DNA of 64,000 nucleotides from Legionella santicrucis (GTDB lineage: Bacteria > Pseudomonadota > Gammaproteobacteria > Legionellales > Legionellaceae): the NCBI RefSeq assembly GCF_001468135.1, contig NZ_LNYU01000081.1, positions 1 through 64,000 on the forward strand, given 5' to 3'. A program made the translations under genes and the position numbers. Position 1 is the stretch's first letter. Each line of letters starts with the position of its first letter. Below the pieces are notes generated by a model that did not search any database, was not told where the DNA came from, and saw only the letters and a program-made list of their open reading frames with translations. This document shows, piece by piece, positions 1 to 10,217 of the stretch.

Positions 1-52
1 AAATGATCTTTTCTCCTTCTTCTATTTGAGAAATTTCTTGTATTTGCTTGAT

Positions 53-1006
53 CTATTCACCTAATTCAGGCGTTTTTCGTAAGTCCTGTAATTTATTTTT
101 TGGGGAAGTAGCTGCATTCGTAAGGATGTCATCCAGAGTCATGCCAATGACTATTGATTGCCCAAATATACGTTTAAACTCACGTTGATACGCTTCATTA
201 AACATCATATAACGATAATCATTATCCAACGCAGCAATCATATCCGTGGCGCTTTCTAAAATACTTCTTAATTGGTTCTCAATATTTTTCCGGTTATGCT
301 CGGCTTTGAGACTTCTTGATAATTCTTTATTTGCCAACACAAATGCGAGGATTAAACCGAAAAGACTAATTGTTTTCCCTATGATAATGGCAATATTGGT
401 CGTTTCTGCACTATTGAGTACGGTTTTATTCCGTTCCTTTAATAAGACGAGCTCAACGGATTTTATTTCTTGAGCAACGTTCTTAATTTGATTCGAAGTA
501 TCTTGTTTTTGCAGAAAAAAATCTTTTTCCTCTGGAGTATTGAGTTTGTTATTTATTTTTAATTGAATGGCTTGATTTAATTGTTTGAGTCTTTGATTTG
601 TTATGTCAAAAAAACGAGAGACTCGTTCCTTTTGCGATGAATTATCTTGAATTAAATGAAATAAATTATCAAAATCTTGTTTTAAGCTAAATTTCATTTT
701 ATCAATATTCATCAAAAACTGTTCATCATCGGAGAGAAGATAGGCTTCTAGCTCAGAATCAATATCGATAATTGTGATTAGTATATTATCAGTAGCTTGA
801 ATGACTTGATACGTATGAGCAACCCATTTGTTGGCATCCAACATTTTATTTACCTCATAATGAGATAAAATCCCAATGCCTGATACAAGCACAAGCGCTG
901 GAATAAAAATAATATAAAGTAAAAACTTGTTAAATTTAGAAGATGAGATGCTATTGTTGTCCATAACAATTCGCTGAATCAGTTTTCCATTATATAGATT
1001 ATACAT
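53..1006 (-). CDS. CHASE3/PAS membrane sensor, truncated (probable pseudogene)
   Basis: The product begins with a membrane segment (about residues 25-45). A periplasmic helical region of about 130 residues with CHASE3 character follows, then a second membrane segment (about 205-225) and the start of a PAS domain. It ends at a TAG at 53-55 in the middle of the PAS fold. Translation past that TAG stays open in the same frame to the window edge (IKQIQEISQIEEGEKII) and fits the next PAS strand, where homologues read GEEFxxxQE. I infer a longer sensor (histidine kinase or diguanylate cyclase) interrupted by a nonsense codon, with the rest beyond the left edge. The start is uncertain: ATG at 1006 or at 964, neither with a clear ribosome binding site. 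Confidence 0.6.
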   Translation of the reverse strand: MYNLYNGKLIQRIVMDNNSISSSKFNKFLLYIIFIPALVLVSGIGILSHYEVNKMLDANKWVAHTYQVIQATDNILITIIDIDSELEAYLLSDDEQFLMNIDKMKFSLKQDFDNLFHLIQDNSSQKERVSRFFDITNQRLKQLNQAIQLKINNKLNTPEEKDFFLQKQDTSNQIKNVAQEIKSVELVLLKERNKTVLNSAETTNIAIIIGKTISLFGLILAFVLANKELSRSLKAEHNRKNIENQLRSILESATDMIAALDNDYRYMMFNEAYQREFKRIFGQSIVIGMTLDDILTNAATSPKNKLQDLRKTPELGE

Positions 1007-1009
1007 CAC

Positions 1010-1328
1010 TATGTAATAGAATCATCGAACAATGATGCTTTTATAGTAATTTTTGCGCTATTTACAATAACTTAGCCATTTTATTCTATGATAATACACA
1101 AAGTTATCCACAGAGCAATAATGCCTTAAAAAAAGACAAAATTAAAAATCACTTTTTTTTTCAAATAGTTATATGTGATATTGTGATCGCCATTGCAGGA
1201 CCATACAAAGTTATTCACAATTAATAAAAGTGAGTTATCTAACATAATCAATCCTGTGTTAAAATCACTTTGCAATATAACATTGCGATGGTTAAATAGT
1301 GATATTAAATATAATGAACGCAAAAACA
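1010..1328. promoter_or_regulatory. Divergent intergenic region with two DnaA-box-like 9-mers
   Basis: This AT-rich spacer lies between the sensor gene and parC, so it should carry promoters in both directions. It contains TTATCCACA at 1104-1112, identical to the consensus DnaA box, and TTATTCACA at 1211-1219, which fits the relaxed consensus TTATNCACA. Both are in the same orientation, 107 bp apart. A short A/T-rich motif (TAAAA-TCACTTT) also occurs twice. No gene was found here. Confidence 0.4.
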
Positions 1329-3575
1329 ATGAATGATGTATCTGAACGAAAACTACTAGCCGAATTTACCGAAAAAGCTTATCTGGATTACTCCATGTAC
1401 GTTATCTTAGATAGAGCTTTGCCCCATATTGCGGATGGATTAAAACCAGTGCAAAGACGTATTGTTTATGCAATGTCTGAATTAGGGCTAAAAGCTACAG
1501 CCAAATATAAAAAATCAGCGCGCACTGTTGGGGATGTGTTAGGTAAATTTCATCCACATGGAGATAGTGCATGTTATGAGGCCATGGTGCTTATGGCGCA
1601 GCCATTTTCCTATCGTTATCCTTTTGTGGATGGACAGGGAAATTGGGGTTCTCCAGATGATCCTAAGTCTTTTGCAGCAATGCGTTATACAGAAGCTCGA
1701 CTATCGCGCTATGCTGAAGTTTTATTAGCAGAACTTTTGCAAGGAACTGTGGATTGGGTTGACAATTTTGATGGCACATTACAAGAGCCCTCGTTGTTGC
1801 CAGCACGGCTACCTAATATTTTATTAAATGGTGCAACAGGTATCGCCGTGGGTATGGCTGCCGATATTTTGCCTCATAATTTAACAGAGGTTGCCAATGC
1901 TTGCGTGCACTTATTAGACGATCCCCAGGCAGATTTAGCCGCGATTACTCAATATGTTAAAGGGCCGGATTTTCCTACTGAAGCTGAAATAATCACACCG
2001 CCTGAAGCAATTAGCGCCATGTATGAAACAGGAAATGGTTCTATAAAAATGAGGGCAGTATATAACCAGGAAAAACAAAATATAGTAATTACTGCATTGC
2101 CTTATCAGGTCTCAGGAGCCAAAGTATTAGAACAAATCGCGCTGCAGATGCAACAAAAAAAATTGCCCATGGTTGAGGATTTACGTGATGAATCAGATCA
2201 TGAGCATCCAACACGCTTGGTCATTGTTCCTCGTTCCAATCGTGTTGATATTGAAGGGTTAATGTCTCATTTATTTGCTACTACCGACTTAGAACGAAGT
2301 TACCGTGTTAATTTCAATATGATAGGACTCGATGGTAAGCCAAGAGTAAAAGGGTTAGTTGAGATTTTATCTGAATGGTTAGTATATCGGATATCTGTAG
2401 TAAAAAGACGCTTGGAATATCGGTTGGCAAAAGTTTTAGATCGTATCCATGTGCTCGAAGGACTACTTATTGCTTATCTGAATATCGATGAAGTTATTGC
2501 CATTATTCGTGAGCATGAACAGCCCAAACAAGGATTAATAGCTCGCTTTAATATTAGTGATCGTCAGGCAGAAGCTATTTTAGAAATGAAGTTGCGTCAT
2601 TTAGCAAAATTAGAAGAAATAAAATTACGGGGAGAGCTGGATGAGCTTTGTACTGAACGCGATAATTTGCAGGATACTTTAGCGTCAGAGCAACGGCTAA
2701 AAAAATTAGTGAAAGAAGAAATTATTAATGACAGAGATGAGTTTGGTGATGCTCGTCGCTCCCCCATTATTGTTCGCCAAGAATCTCAAGCATTAAAAGA
2801 AGAAGATATTTTACCTAATGAGCCTATTACAGTAGTACTTTCAAAAAAAGGATGGGTTAGAGCTGCAAAGGGGCATGATGTCAATGGGTGTGAATTAAGT
2901 TATAAAGCAGGCGATGATTTTAAAGCGCAAGCAATGGCGCGTTCAAATCAACAAATCCTCTTTTTTGATAGTGAAGGAAAAGTTTATTCTTTGCCTGGAC
3001 ATGTGTTGCCTTCGGCACGTGGACAAGGAGAGCCTTTAACCGGTAAACTTAATCCAGCTGAAGGAGTCTTGTTTGAGGCTGTAGTAGGTGGTGAAGCAGA
3101 ACAATCCGTGCTATTAGCGAGTGATGCTGGGTATGGTTTTATTGCGAAAATCGGTGATCTGTACGTAAAAAATCGCAACGGCAAGGCCTGTATTAAGCTT
3201 CCTGGATCGAGTCATATTTTACTCCCTCGGATACTCCCTAAACATGAGGAGCTTTTCATTGCTTGTGCCACTAGTGTAGGTCGACTACTTATTTGTTCTA
3301 CGAAAGAAATTCCAGAGTTATCGCGTGGAAAAGGAAATAAATTAATCAGTATTCCTACTGCTAAAGTAGCGTCACGTGAAGAATATGTGATTGACGTACA
3401 AGTTTTAACTGCTGGCGATACACTTACCGTTCATGCGGGTAAACGCCATTTTACCTTAAAGGGGGCTGATCTTGAGCATTATAGAGGTGAACGGGGACGT
3501 AGAGGGAATAGATTGCCGCGTGGCTTGCAAAATGTAACTCAATTACAAGTTATTACTTCTGATTCTAATTCTTAG
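1329..3575 (+). CDS. parC: DNA topoisomerase IV subunit A
   Basis: ParC is the breakage-reunion subunit of topoisomerase IV and decatenates daughter chromosomes together with ParE. From the ATG at 1329 the protein is 748 aa. Its numbering then matches E. coli ParC: Ser80 and Glu84 in the quinolone pocket ([12 protein letters not shown]) are wild type, and the catalytic tyrosine of [10 protein letters not shown] falls at 120. The C-terminal half carries the DNA-wrapping beta-pinwheel repeats. In-frame ATG at 1314 and GTG at 1299 are alternative starts. None has a strong Shine-Dalgarno, so alignment decides. parE is not in the window. Confidence 0.97.
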   Translation: MNDVSERKLLAEFTEKAYLDYSMYVILDRALPHIADGLKPVQRRIVYAMSELGLKATAKYKKSARTVGDVLGKFHPHGDSACYEAMVLMAQPFSYRYPFVDGQGNWGSPDDPKSFAAMRYTEARLSRYAEVLLAELLQGTVDWVDNFDGTLQEPSLLPARLPNILLNGATGIAVGMAADILPHNLTEVANACVHLLDDPQADLAAITQYVKGPDFPTEAEIITPPEAISAMYETGNGSIKMRAVYNQEKQNIVITALPYQVSGAKVLEQIALQMQQKKLPMVEDLRDESDHEHPTRLVIVPRSNRVDIEGLMSHLFATTDLERSYRVNFNMIGLDGKPRVKGLVEILSEWLVYRISVVKRRLEYRLAKVLDRIHVLEGLLIAYLNIDEVIAIIREHEQPKQGLIARFNISDRQAEAILEMKLRHLAKLEEIKLRGELDELCTERDNLQDTLASEQRLKKLVKEEIINDRDEFGDARRSPIIVRQESQALKEEDILPNEPITVVLSKKGWVRAAKGHDVNGCELSYKAGDDFKAQAMARSNQQILFFDSEGKVYSLPGHVLPSARGQGEPLTGKLNPAEGVLFEAVVGGEAEQSVLLASDAGYGFIAKIGDLYVKNRNGKACIKLPGSSHILLPRILPKHEELFIACATSVGRLLICSTKEIPELSRGKGNKLISIPTAKVASREEYVIDVQVLTAGDTLTVHAGKRHFTLKGADLEHYRGERGRRGNRLPRGLQNVTQLQVITSDSNS

Positions 3576-3956
3576 AAAGGTGATTTTTTGATGGCTATAT
3601 GGACGATTCAGCCGTTTGTTTAGCCCTATAGATTTAACTAACCTCGGTTTTGTGCGAAACAACGATCTTGGCAACAAATCCGGGGCTGAATTAGCCTCAA
3701 ATCCTGTGCGGTTTTTTTTGCGAAATATGATAAGGATCTCAGCAAAAATAAAGAGTTACTTCCTAAAGGAGCTCCAATTTTTTACGCACAATTTTTGATT
3801 TTCCATCCTTTTTTTAATGTGATGCAATACGTATTAAAATATTGTCAAGATTTGGTCTATTAAATAGTTCTTAGTAATGATACAGTACGAAGACCTAATA
3901 ACAGCTAATACCATTCCATGATGGGGAGCCGATTTCAGAGGGAAATATTAGCACAC
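3576..3956. other. Intergenic region between parC and the efflux operon
   Basis: About 380 bases with no convincing gene. A 60-codon open frame at 3616-3798 has no ribosome binding site or recognisable product. An 8-bp inverted repeat (ATTCAGCC at 3606-3613, GGCTGAAT at 3684-3691) encloses about 70 bases, and an eight-T run lies near 3712-3719. This may be a long structured 3' end of parC or a short palindromic repeat element. The promoter of the efflux operon should lie toward the right end. Confidence 0.3.
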
Positions 3957-5510
3957 ATGTTAAAGATTTTTACTCTTGCCGTTAGCCTGATGCTTAGTGC
4001 TTGTATGGTTGGTCCTAATTATAAAGAACCGATAAAGCCTGTCGCAGCGCATTGGCCGAAAAAAAATGCATCGGTTAAAGAAACTCCATATAAAGATACC
4101 CAATGGTGGCAAGTATTCCATGATCCGGTTCTTACTTCTTTAATTTATCAAGGTTATCATAACAATTTAACACTGCAGTCTGCTGGAGTGCGGGTTTTGC
4201 AAACGAGAGCATTATTAGCTCAATCCGTTGGCGGGCTTTATCCACAGCAACAAGCAGTGGTTAGCAATTTTACTTACTACCAAATTGGCGGTAGTGAATT
4301 GCAATCTCTTTTGCCTTCCTCTTTAGAGACATTATCATTGGGCTTTTCTGCGAATTGGGAAATTGATTTTTGGGGTAAATATCGACGAGCCATTCAGGCT
4401 AATGATGCTGTATTTTTATCCTCTCTTGCTGCTTATGATAATGCTTTAGTCACTCTTACTGCTGATGTGGCCACTACCTACATCCAAATTCGTATGTATG
4501 AAACAAAAATTAAGGTAACAAGGCAAAATATCGTAGTCCAAAGAGAGGGGTTAAATATAGCTCGTGCTCGTTATAATGCAGGACAAACCAATCTTATTGA
4601 TGTAGAGCAAGCTCAGACGGAACTTTCACAAACACAGGCTTCACTTCCACCTTTAGAAAGCAGCCTTGAACAACAAAAAAATGCGCTTGCCCTTCTATTA
4701 GGCACTGTACCTAATGGGGTTGATAATCAGCTTAAGAAAAGTCGCGGAATTCCCATCGCTCCTTCAAGTGTGGCCGTAGGTATTCCTAAAGAAACATTAG
4801 CAAGGCGACCTGATATTTATCAAGCACGTTTAGAGGCAGTCTCTCAATCTGCCAAGATTGGTGAAATAAAAGCTAATCTTTTCCCAGCGCTTGCATTGAA
4901 TGGGACCTTTTCTTTTTCTTCCAATAATATTGGTTCAAATTCTCTTTCTGATCTTTTTCAACCATCTAATCGGAACATAACTGCGGGTCCTAGTCTGACT
5001 TGGCCAATTTTGAACTATGGACAAATTACCAATGCTGTACGCGCACAGGATGCTGCCTACCAACAGGCTTTATTAAGTTATGTCAATTTGGTTTTAAAAG
5101 CCCAACAGGAAGTACAAAATAGTATTACCGCCTATATCGAGGCTAAAAAAGCTGAGCGTGCGCTAACCGTAGCAAATACTGCTGCAATTAAAACCTTAAA
5201 ATTAGCAATAATACGGTATATGGAAGGGGAAACAGACTTTACTCCAGTACTAAATGCAGAGCAACAACAATTGAGTGTACAGACATCACTAGTTAGTGCT
5301 CAAGCAAACATTCCCGCAGCATTAGTATCTCTTTATCGTGCACTTGGTGGTGGTTGGGAAATTCGAGGTTGTAACGATGTTGTGCCGCAACAAATAAAGG
5401 CTGAAATGGCCGCACGAACTAATTGGGGTTCTTTACTCAAAGAGAAAAATCATATGGCCCCCCGAACTAAAAAAGAAAAAATAAAAGAACTTTATTTACC
5501 TAATTGGTAG
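3957..5510 (+). CDS. RND efflux outer-membrane lipoprotein (NodT/OprM family)
   Basis: This is the outer-membrane channel of a tripartite drug efflux pump, in the TolC/OprM class. The ATG at 3957 gives 517 aa with a short lipoprotein signal: MLKIFTLAVSLMLSAC has lipobox LSAC and the next residues, MVGPNY, are typical of OprM/NodT proteins. The two TolC-type halves are visible, including the NARYNAGQ-like stretch (ARARYNAGQTNLIDVEQAQ) and the LARRPDIYQARLEA motif. A longer frame from 3918 would bury the signal peptide. It is first in an operon-like set with the adaptor (about 100 bp downstream) and the pump. The C-terminal tail, rich in Lys and Glu, is longer than usual. Confidence 0.92.
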   Translation: MLKIFTLAVSLMLSACMVGPNYKEPIKPVAAHWPKKNASVKETPYKDTQWWQVFHDPVLTSLIYQGYHNNLTLQSAGVRVLQTRALLAQSVGGLYPQQQAVVSNFTYYQIGGSELQSLLPSSLETLSLGFSANWEIDFWGKYRRAIQANDAVFLSSLAAYDNALVTLTADVATTYIQIRMYETKIKVTRQNIVVQREGLNIARARYNAGQTNLIDVEQAQTELSQTQASLPPLESSLEQQKNALALLLGTVPNGVDNQLKKSRGIPIAPSSVAVGIPKETLARRPDIYQARLEAVSQSAKIGEIKANLFPALALNGTFSFSSNNIGSNSLSDLFQPSNRNITAGPSLTWPILNYGQITNAVRAQDAAYQQALLSYVNLVLKAQQEVQNSITAYIEAKKAERALTVANTAAIKTLKLAIIRYMEGETDFTPVLNAEQQQLSVQTSLVSAQANIPAALVSLYRALGGGWEIRGCNDVVPQQIKAEMAARTNWGSLLKEKNHMAPRTKKEKIKELYLPNW

Positions 5511-5608
5511 ATGCCACCAAAATGAAGACTAGCTTCTAGGTGTACGGATAAAAAACGATGACTTCCGGGGTATGCTTACCCAGGCTACATTAGAAAAATT
5601 AAACAAAA

Positions 5609-6808
5609 ATGGTATTGAGCATGAACTTTAAAAAAGATTCAACATCAGTCAAAGTTGTAGCAATAATTGCGATTTTATTTTTTATTTATTTATTAGTGCA
5701 TTTTTTTAGCAAAAGCAATGTGCCGGCTATCCCTTTACCAACGGTTGTTGTACAAAAACCAAAACTTGAAGAAATGGTTGAATATGTGACGCAAACAGGG
5801 ACTATGGTAGCTTATAATTCAGTCAACTTGGTTGCGCGGGTCGAGGGTTATCTTGATTCAATTGAGTTTGTAGATGGAACATTCGTCAAAAAAGGAAAGG
5901 AATTATTTGTCATTCAGCCAGAACCTTATTTTGAACAATTAAGAGCAGCTAAAGCTACAGTCGCTGCGCAAAAAGCCGCACTTGCTTATGATAAATCAGA
6001 ATATGCCCGACAGCAAAGAATGTATAAACAGCATGCTACCTCCTTAAATGAAGTAGAGAAGTGGTATGCTAAAACGTTGGAACTGACTGCAGAAGTTGAT
6101 AAAGCAGAAGCTGATGAAATAAATGCAGCAATCACCTACAGCTATACGCATATTTTTGCACCATTTAATGGACGAATTGGCCGTCATTTGGTTGATGTTG
6201 GTAATTTGGTTGGGCATGGAGAAGCAACAAACCTTGCAACCATCGAGCAGATTGATCCCATCTATGTGTATTTTAATTTAAACGAGCTTGATTTAATTAA
6301 ATTAAGAGCTGCAGCACGAGCTCGAGGATTTAAACCTAAAGATATTCATAAAGTTCCGGTTGAAGTGAGCTTGCAAAATGAAACAACCTTTAAATATAAA
6401 GCTACCTTGGATTTTGTGAATACGGGGCTTAATGCTTCTACTGGAACTATGGAGCTACGAGCCCTTTTGCAAAACAAAAATTATGTTTTTGTTCCTGGCC
6501 TCTTTGTAAAAGTAAGAGTGGCAATCTCAGAGCCTAAAAAACAATTAACTGTGCCTGATACAGCAGTACTTTATGACCAAATTGGCCCGTACTTATTGAC
6601 AGTGGATAACAATAATGTAGTGGTATTAAAACATGTAACCTTGGGCAGTCAAGAAGCAGGAATGCGTGCTGTGATCAAGGGCCTGGACTCACAAGACAAT
6701 GTTATTGTTGATGGTCTGCAAAACGCAACCCCTGAAAATAAAGTTCAGATACAACAACCAGCATCAAAGAATGTTAGTAGTGAAGCAAGCAATAATGCAG
6801 GCAAGTAA
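5609..6808 (+). CDS. RND efflux periplasmic adaptor (MexA/AcrA-like)
   Basis: This membrane-fusion protein bridges the inner-membrane pump and the outer-membrane channel. It has an N-terminal anchor (about residues 17-33) and a biotinyl-lipoyl-like half (GYLDSIEFVDGTFVKKGKELF). A helical hairpin of about 70 residues, the second lipoyl half (YTHIFAPFNGRIGRHLVDVGNLV) and the beta-barrel and membrane-proximal domains follow. The family residues match AcrA/MexA rather than metal-efflux CzcB. It uses an uncleaved transmembrane anchor, not a lipobox. A start at the ATG at 5621 is equally possible because neither site has a strong Shine-Dalgarno. It lies 48 bp before the pump gene. Confidence 0.92.
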   Translation: MVLSMNFKKDSTSVKVVAIIAILFFIYLLVHFFSKSNVPAIPLPTVVVQKPKLEEMVEYVTQTGTMVAYNSVNLVARVEGYLDSIEFVDGTFVKKGKELFVIQPEPYFEQLRAAKATVAAQKAALAYDKSEYARQQRMYKQHATSLNEVEKWYAKTLELTAEVDKAEADEINAAITYSYTHIFAPFNGRIGRHLVDVGNLVGHGEATNLATIEQIDPIYVYFNLNELDLIKLRAAARARGFKPKDIHKVPVEVSLQNETTFKYKATLDFVNTGLNASTGTMELRALLQNKNYVFVPGLFVKVRVAISEPKKQLTVPDTAVLYDQIGPYLLTVDNNNVVVLKHVTLGSQEAGMRAVIKGLDSQDNVIVDGLQNATPENKVQIQQPASKNVSSEASNNAGK

Positions 6809-6856
6809 GAAAAATTTTGTTCAGTTAATTGATACAAAACGTGAGAAGAACGCAGA

Positions 6857-9800
6857 ATGATTTCTAAATTTTTTATTGAGCGGCCTATTTTGGCAAACGT
6901 TATTGCACTACTTCTGGTTTTACTAGGATTGGTTGCTATAATTGTCTTACCCGTATCTCAATATCCAGCTATTGTTCCACCCACCATTCAGGTAACCACT
7001 ACATATCCAGGTGCCGATGCAGAAACTTTAATTAAAACCGTAGCATTGCCTATTGAGCAGCAAGTCAACGGAGTGGAAAACATGCTCTACATGCAATCCA
7101 CAAGTACCAATAATGGCACCTATACTTTAATTGTTACCTTTGCTATTGGAACAGATCTGAACTTTGCGCAAGTATTGGTACAAAACCGAGTGCAATCTGC
7201 AATGGCTCAATTGCCACAATCGGTGCAAAAACAAGGGGTTCTTGTACAGCAAAAGTCGACCAACATTTTACAGTTTATTACTTTAACATCTAAAAACAAT
7301 GAATATGATGGTTTATTTTTGGATAATTATGCAGCAATTAACATGCAAGATGAGTTATCACGTTTACCTGGAGTGGGGAACGTAGTTATTTTTGGAACGG
7401 GTACCTATGCTATGCGTGTTTGGCTTGATCCCCAAAAAATGTTGGCTTATTCCTTAAACCCAAGTGATGTTCTTGAAGCCATCAGCCATCAAAACCAAGA
7501 GATTGCATCAGGACAAATTGGAGCCCCACCATCAGCAGGGAAACCCGCTTATCAATTTACAGTGAATGTTCCAGGGCAACTTGCTGATGTAGATCAATTC
7601 GCCAATATTATTGTTAAGACTATAGCTCAAAAGCCTAATCAATCTGCAACCAGTAACATGATCAATAATAGTGCTCAAATCGTACGTATACGTGATGTAG
7701 GTCGTGTTGAATTAGGTTCTAATAGTTATAACCAGCTTGCGAAATTAAACAATAAACCGGCAGCCGCTATTGGTATTTTCCAACTTCCTGGTGCTAATGC
7801 GTTAGAGGTTGCCTCTGAAGTGCGAAAAGCAGTGGAAAAAATGTCTAAAAAATTCCCCCCAGGGATGCAGTACACTGTGCCTTTTGACACCACTATTTTC
7901 GTAAAAGCCTCAATTGATGAAGTATATAAAACTTTATTTGAAGCAGGTATTCTCGTTTTAATCGTTATCCTTGTTTTTCTCCAAAACGCACGTGCGACTC
8001 TTGTTCCTACCACCACAGTGCCAGTAACCATTATTGGTGCTTTTTTTGCGATGCTTGCATTAAGTTATTCCATTAATTTATTAACCTTATTTGCTCTAGT
8101 ATTGGCAATAGGTATTGTAGTAGATGATGCGATCGTAATCGTTGAAGGAGTGACCCAACATATCGAACGAGGAACACCTCCAAAGGAATCTGCTATTCAT
8201 GCTATGGCTGAATTAATGGGCCCTGTAATTGGTATTACACTAGTTCTTATGGCTGTATTTGTACCGGCGGGTTTTATGCCTGGTTTAACGGGCGCTATGT
8301 ATGCTCAATTCGCATTAGTTATTGCAGCTACAGCATTTATTAGTGCAATCAATGCGATGACGTTGAAACCAACTCAATGCGCTTTATGGCTTAAACCTAT
8401 TGATCCACAAAAGAAGAAAAATGCTGCATTTCGTTTTTTCGATAGGATTTATTTGCCTATAGAAAATGCCTACATAGAATTCATTGATAAACTGGTTCAT
8501 AGAAATAAAACAGTTTGTCTTATAGGCCTTGCATTAGTAGTAATCGCTATCCTAGGTTTAAGTCGTATTCCTACCGGCTTTATTCCCATTGAAGATCAAG
8601 GCTACGCCATGTTAAACGTGCAATTACCTGATGGTTCGAGTTTGGAGCGCACAGAGGCTTTGATGCATGATTTAAGTGAACAAGTATCTAAAATTGATGG
8701 GGTTGAAAACGTGATCACCATCGATGGTATTTCACTTCTGGATAATAGTGCTAGCCTTCCTAATGGTGCTGCACTGTATGTAATGTTTAAAGATTGGAGT
8801 GTGCGTGGTAAAAAAGAAGATTTACTGGAAATGTATAAAAAACTAAATGCCGTCGCACAGAAAAACTTAGGTGCTAAAATTTTAGTGATGATCCCGCCAG
8901 CTATTCAGGGTTTAGGAAATGCTGGGGGCTTCCAAATGCAAGTAGAATTGCAAGATGGTTCTTTTGATTATCGAAAATTACAAACAGCTACCGATGAGCT
9001 AATTCGTTATGCGATGCAGCAGCCCGAGCTACAGAGAATGATGACTTCATTCCGAGCTTCTGTGCCACAGCTTGCAGCGCCAATCAATAGAGTTAAGGCA
9101 GAATCTTTAGGTGTTTCTATAGGCGATGCATCCGATGCCTTACAAACTTATCTTGGTTCATCTTTTGTGAATCTCTTTACAAAATTTGGACAGGTATTTC
9201 AAGTCTATGTACAAGCGGATGCTCCTTGGCGAACGTCTATTGAAGATGTGCGCAATTATTATGTTAAAAATAAATCAGGTGAGATGGTTCCATTAGGAAC
9301 ACTAACGGATATGAGCTCTACGACAGGGCCTTCTATTATTTCTCTTTATAACCTTTATCCCTCAAGTAATATTTATGGCATGTCTGCACCAGGGTATAGT
9401 TCAGGTCAAGCAATGGAAGCTCTAGAAAGAGTAGCTCATCAGGTATTACCCGCGGGGATTTCTTTTGAATGGACGAGTACCGCTTATCAAGAAAAAATCG
9501 CTGGAAACCTGAGTTATTATATTTTTATGTTGTCGCTTGTATTAGTGTATCTCATTTTAGCAGGTCAGTATGAAAATTGGATTGCTCCGGCAGCAATCTT
9601 ATTAAGCGTTCCATTAGCTTTGGTGGGTACCGTGTTGGCTTTATCCGCTTTAGGAATAGCCAACAATATGTACACGCAAATTGGGGTTTTATTGCTTATT
9701 GCTTTGGCAGCGAAAAATGCTATTTTGATTGTTGAAGTAGCACGAGAACAACATGAATTGCATAACAAATCCATAATGGAAGCCGCGGTGATTGGTGCAA

Positions 9801-10027
9801 AAACACGTTTTCGGCCCATTTTAATGACTTCTTTTGCCTTTATTCTTGGTGTGATGCCTTTAGTATTTGCTACGGGTGCTGGAGCTAATGCTCGCAAATC
9901 TATTGGCATTGCTGTTTGTAGTGGGATGTTGGCCTCGACATGCCTTGCAGTAGTTTTTGTGCCTGCCTTTTATGTGATGCTACAAAGCTGGCAGGAACGT
10001 AGAAAAGCGAAAAAGAATGCAAAATAG
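6857..10027 (+). CDS. RND efflux pump, HAE1 family (AcrB/MexB-like permease)
   Basis: This is the inner-membrane proton-driven drug pump of the tripartite system. At 1056 aa it has normal family length. It starts MISKFFIERPILANVIALLL, the usual HAE1 N-terminus. TM4 carries the proton-relay aspartates (GIVVDDAIVIVE), TM10 the matching lysine (ALAAKNAILIVEVA), and TM11-12 the motif TRFRPILMTSFAFILGVMPL. The large periplasmic porter loops after TM1 and TM7 are intact. The order is channel, adaptor, pump, which differs from acrAB or mexAB-oprM. No local repressor gene (TetR or MarR) adjoins it, so its regulation is not evident here. Confidence 0.95.
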   Translation: MISKFFIERPILANVIALLLVLLGLVAIIVLPVSQYPAIVPPTIQVTTTYPGADAETLIKTVALPIEQQVNGVENMLYMQSTSTNNGTYTLIVTFAIGTDLNFAQVLVQNRVQSAMAQLPQSVQKQGVLVQQKSTNILQFITLTSKNNEYDGLFLDNYAAINMQDELSRLPGVGNVVIFGTGTYAMRVWLDPQKMLAYSLNPSDVLEAISHQNQEIASGQIGAPPSAGKPAYQFTVNVPGQLADVDQFANIIVKTIAQKPNQSATSNMINNSAQIVRIRDVGRVELGSNSYNQLAKLNNKPAAAIGIFQLPGANALEVASEVRKAVEKMSKKFPPGMQYTVPFDTTIFVKASIDEVYKTLFEAGILVLIVILVFLQNARATLVPTTTVPVTIIGAFFAMLALSYSINLLTLFALVLAIGIVVDDAIVIVEGVTQHIERGTPPKESAIHAMAELMGPVIGITLVLMAVFVPAGFMPGLTGAMYAQFALVIAATAFISAINAMTLKPTQCALWLKPIDPQKKKNAAFRFFDRIYLPIENAYIEFIDKLVHRNKTVCLIGLALVVIAILGLSRIPTGFIPIEDQGYAMLNVQLPDGSSLERTEALMHDLSEQVSKIDGVENVITIDGISLLDNSASLPNGAALYVMFKDWSVRGKKEDLLEMYKKLNAVAQKNLGAKILVMIPPAIQGLGNAGGFQMQVELQDGSFDYRKLQTATDELIRYAMQQPELQRMMTSFRASVPQLAAPINRVKAESLGVSIGDASDALQTYLGSSFVNLFTKFGQVFQVYVQADAPWRTSIEDVRNYYVKNKSGEMVPLGTLTDMSSTTGPSIISLYNLYPSSNIYGMSAPGYSSGQAMEALERVAHQVLPAGISFEWTSTAYQEKIAGNLSYYIFMLSLVLVYLILAGQYENWIAPAAILLSVPLALVGTVLALSALGIANNMYTQIGVLLLIALAAKNAILIVEVAREQHELHNKSIMEAAVIGAKTRFRPILMTSFAFILGVMPLVFATGAGANARKSIGIAVCSGMLASTCLAVVFVPAFYVMLQSWQERRKAKKNAK

Positions 10028-10217
10028 GGCGTGTTTCCAATTCACCCTAAGGCTAAGGAAGGAAAATAAAGCAGCCTATTCTCTACAATAACTCACGGTG
10101 TTACTGTTATTCTGCCCTGATGATTTGATTTTTTTGTTGTCACTTTGCTCGCTAATATATCATGCGGGCATTCATTATGTTAAACTTGTAAATGTTACTT
10201 TGTGTGAGAGTTTTATA

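Noticed and set aside
1126..1329. Minus-strand 67-codon frame in the parC upstream region
   Set aside because: It lies in AT-rich regulatory sequence, includes the DnaA-box-like sites and has no recognisable features.
1329..3575. Quinolone-resistance substitution in ParC
   Set aside because: Ser80 and Glu84 are wild type.
3616..3798. 60-codon open frame downstream of parC
   Set aside because: No ribosome binding site, no protein-like composition, and it spans an inverted repeat and a T-run.
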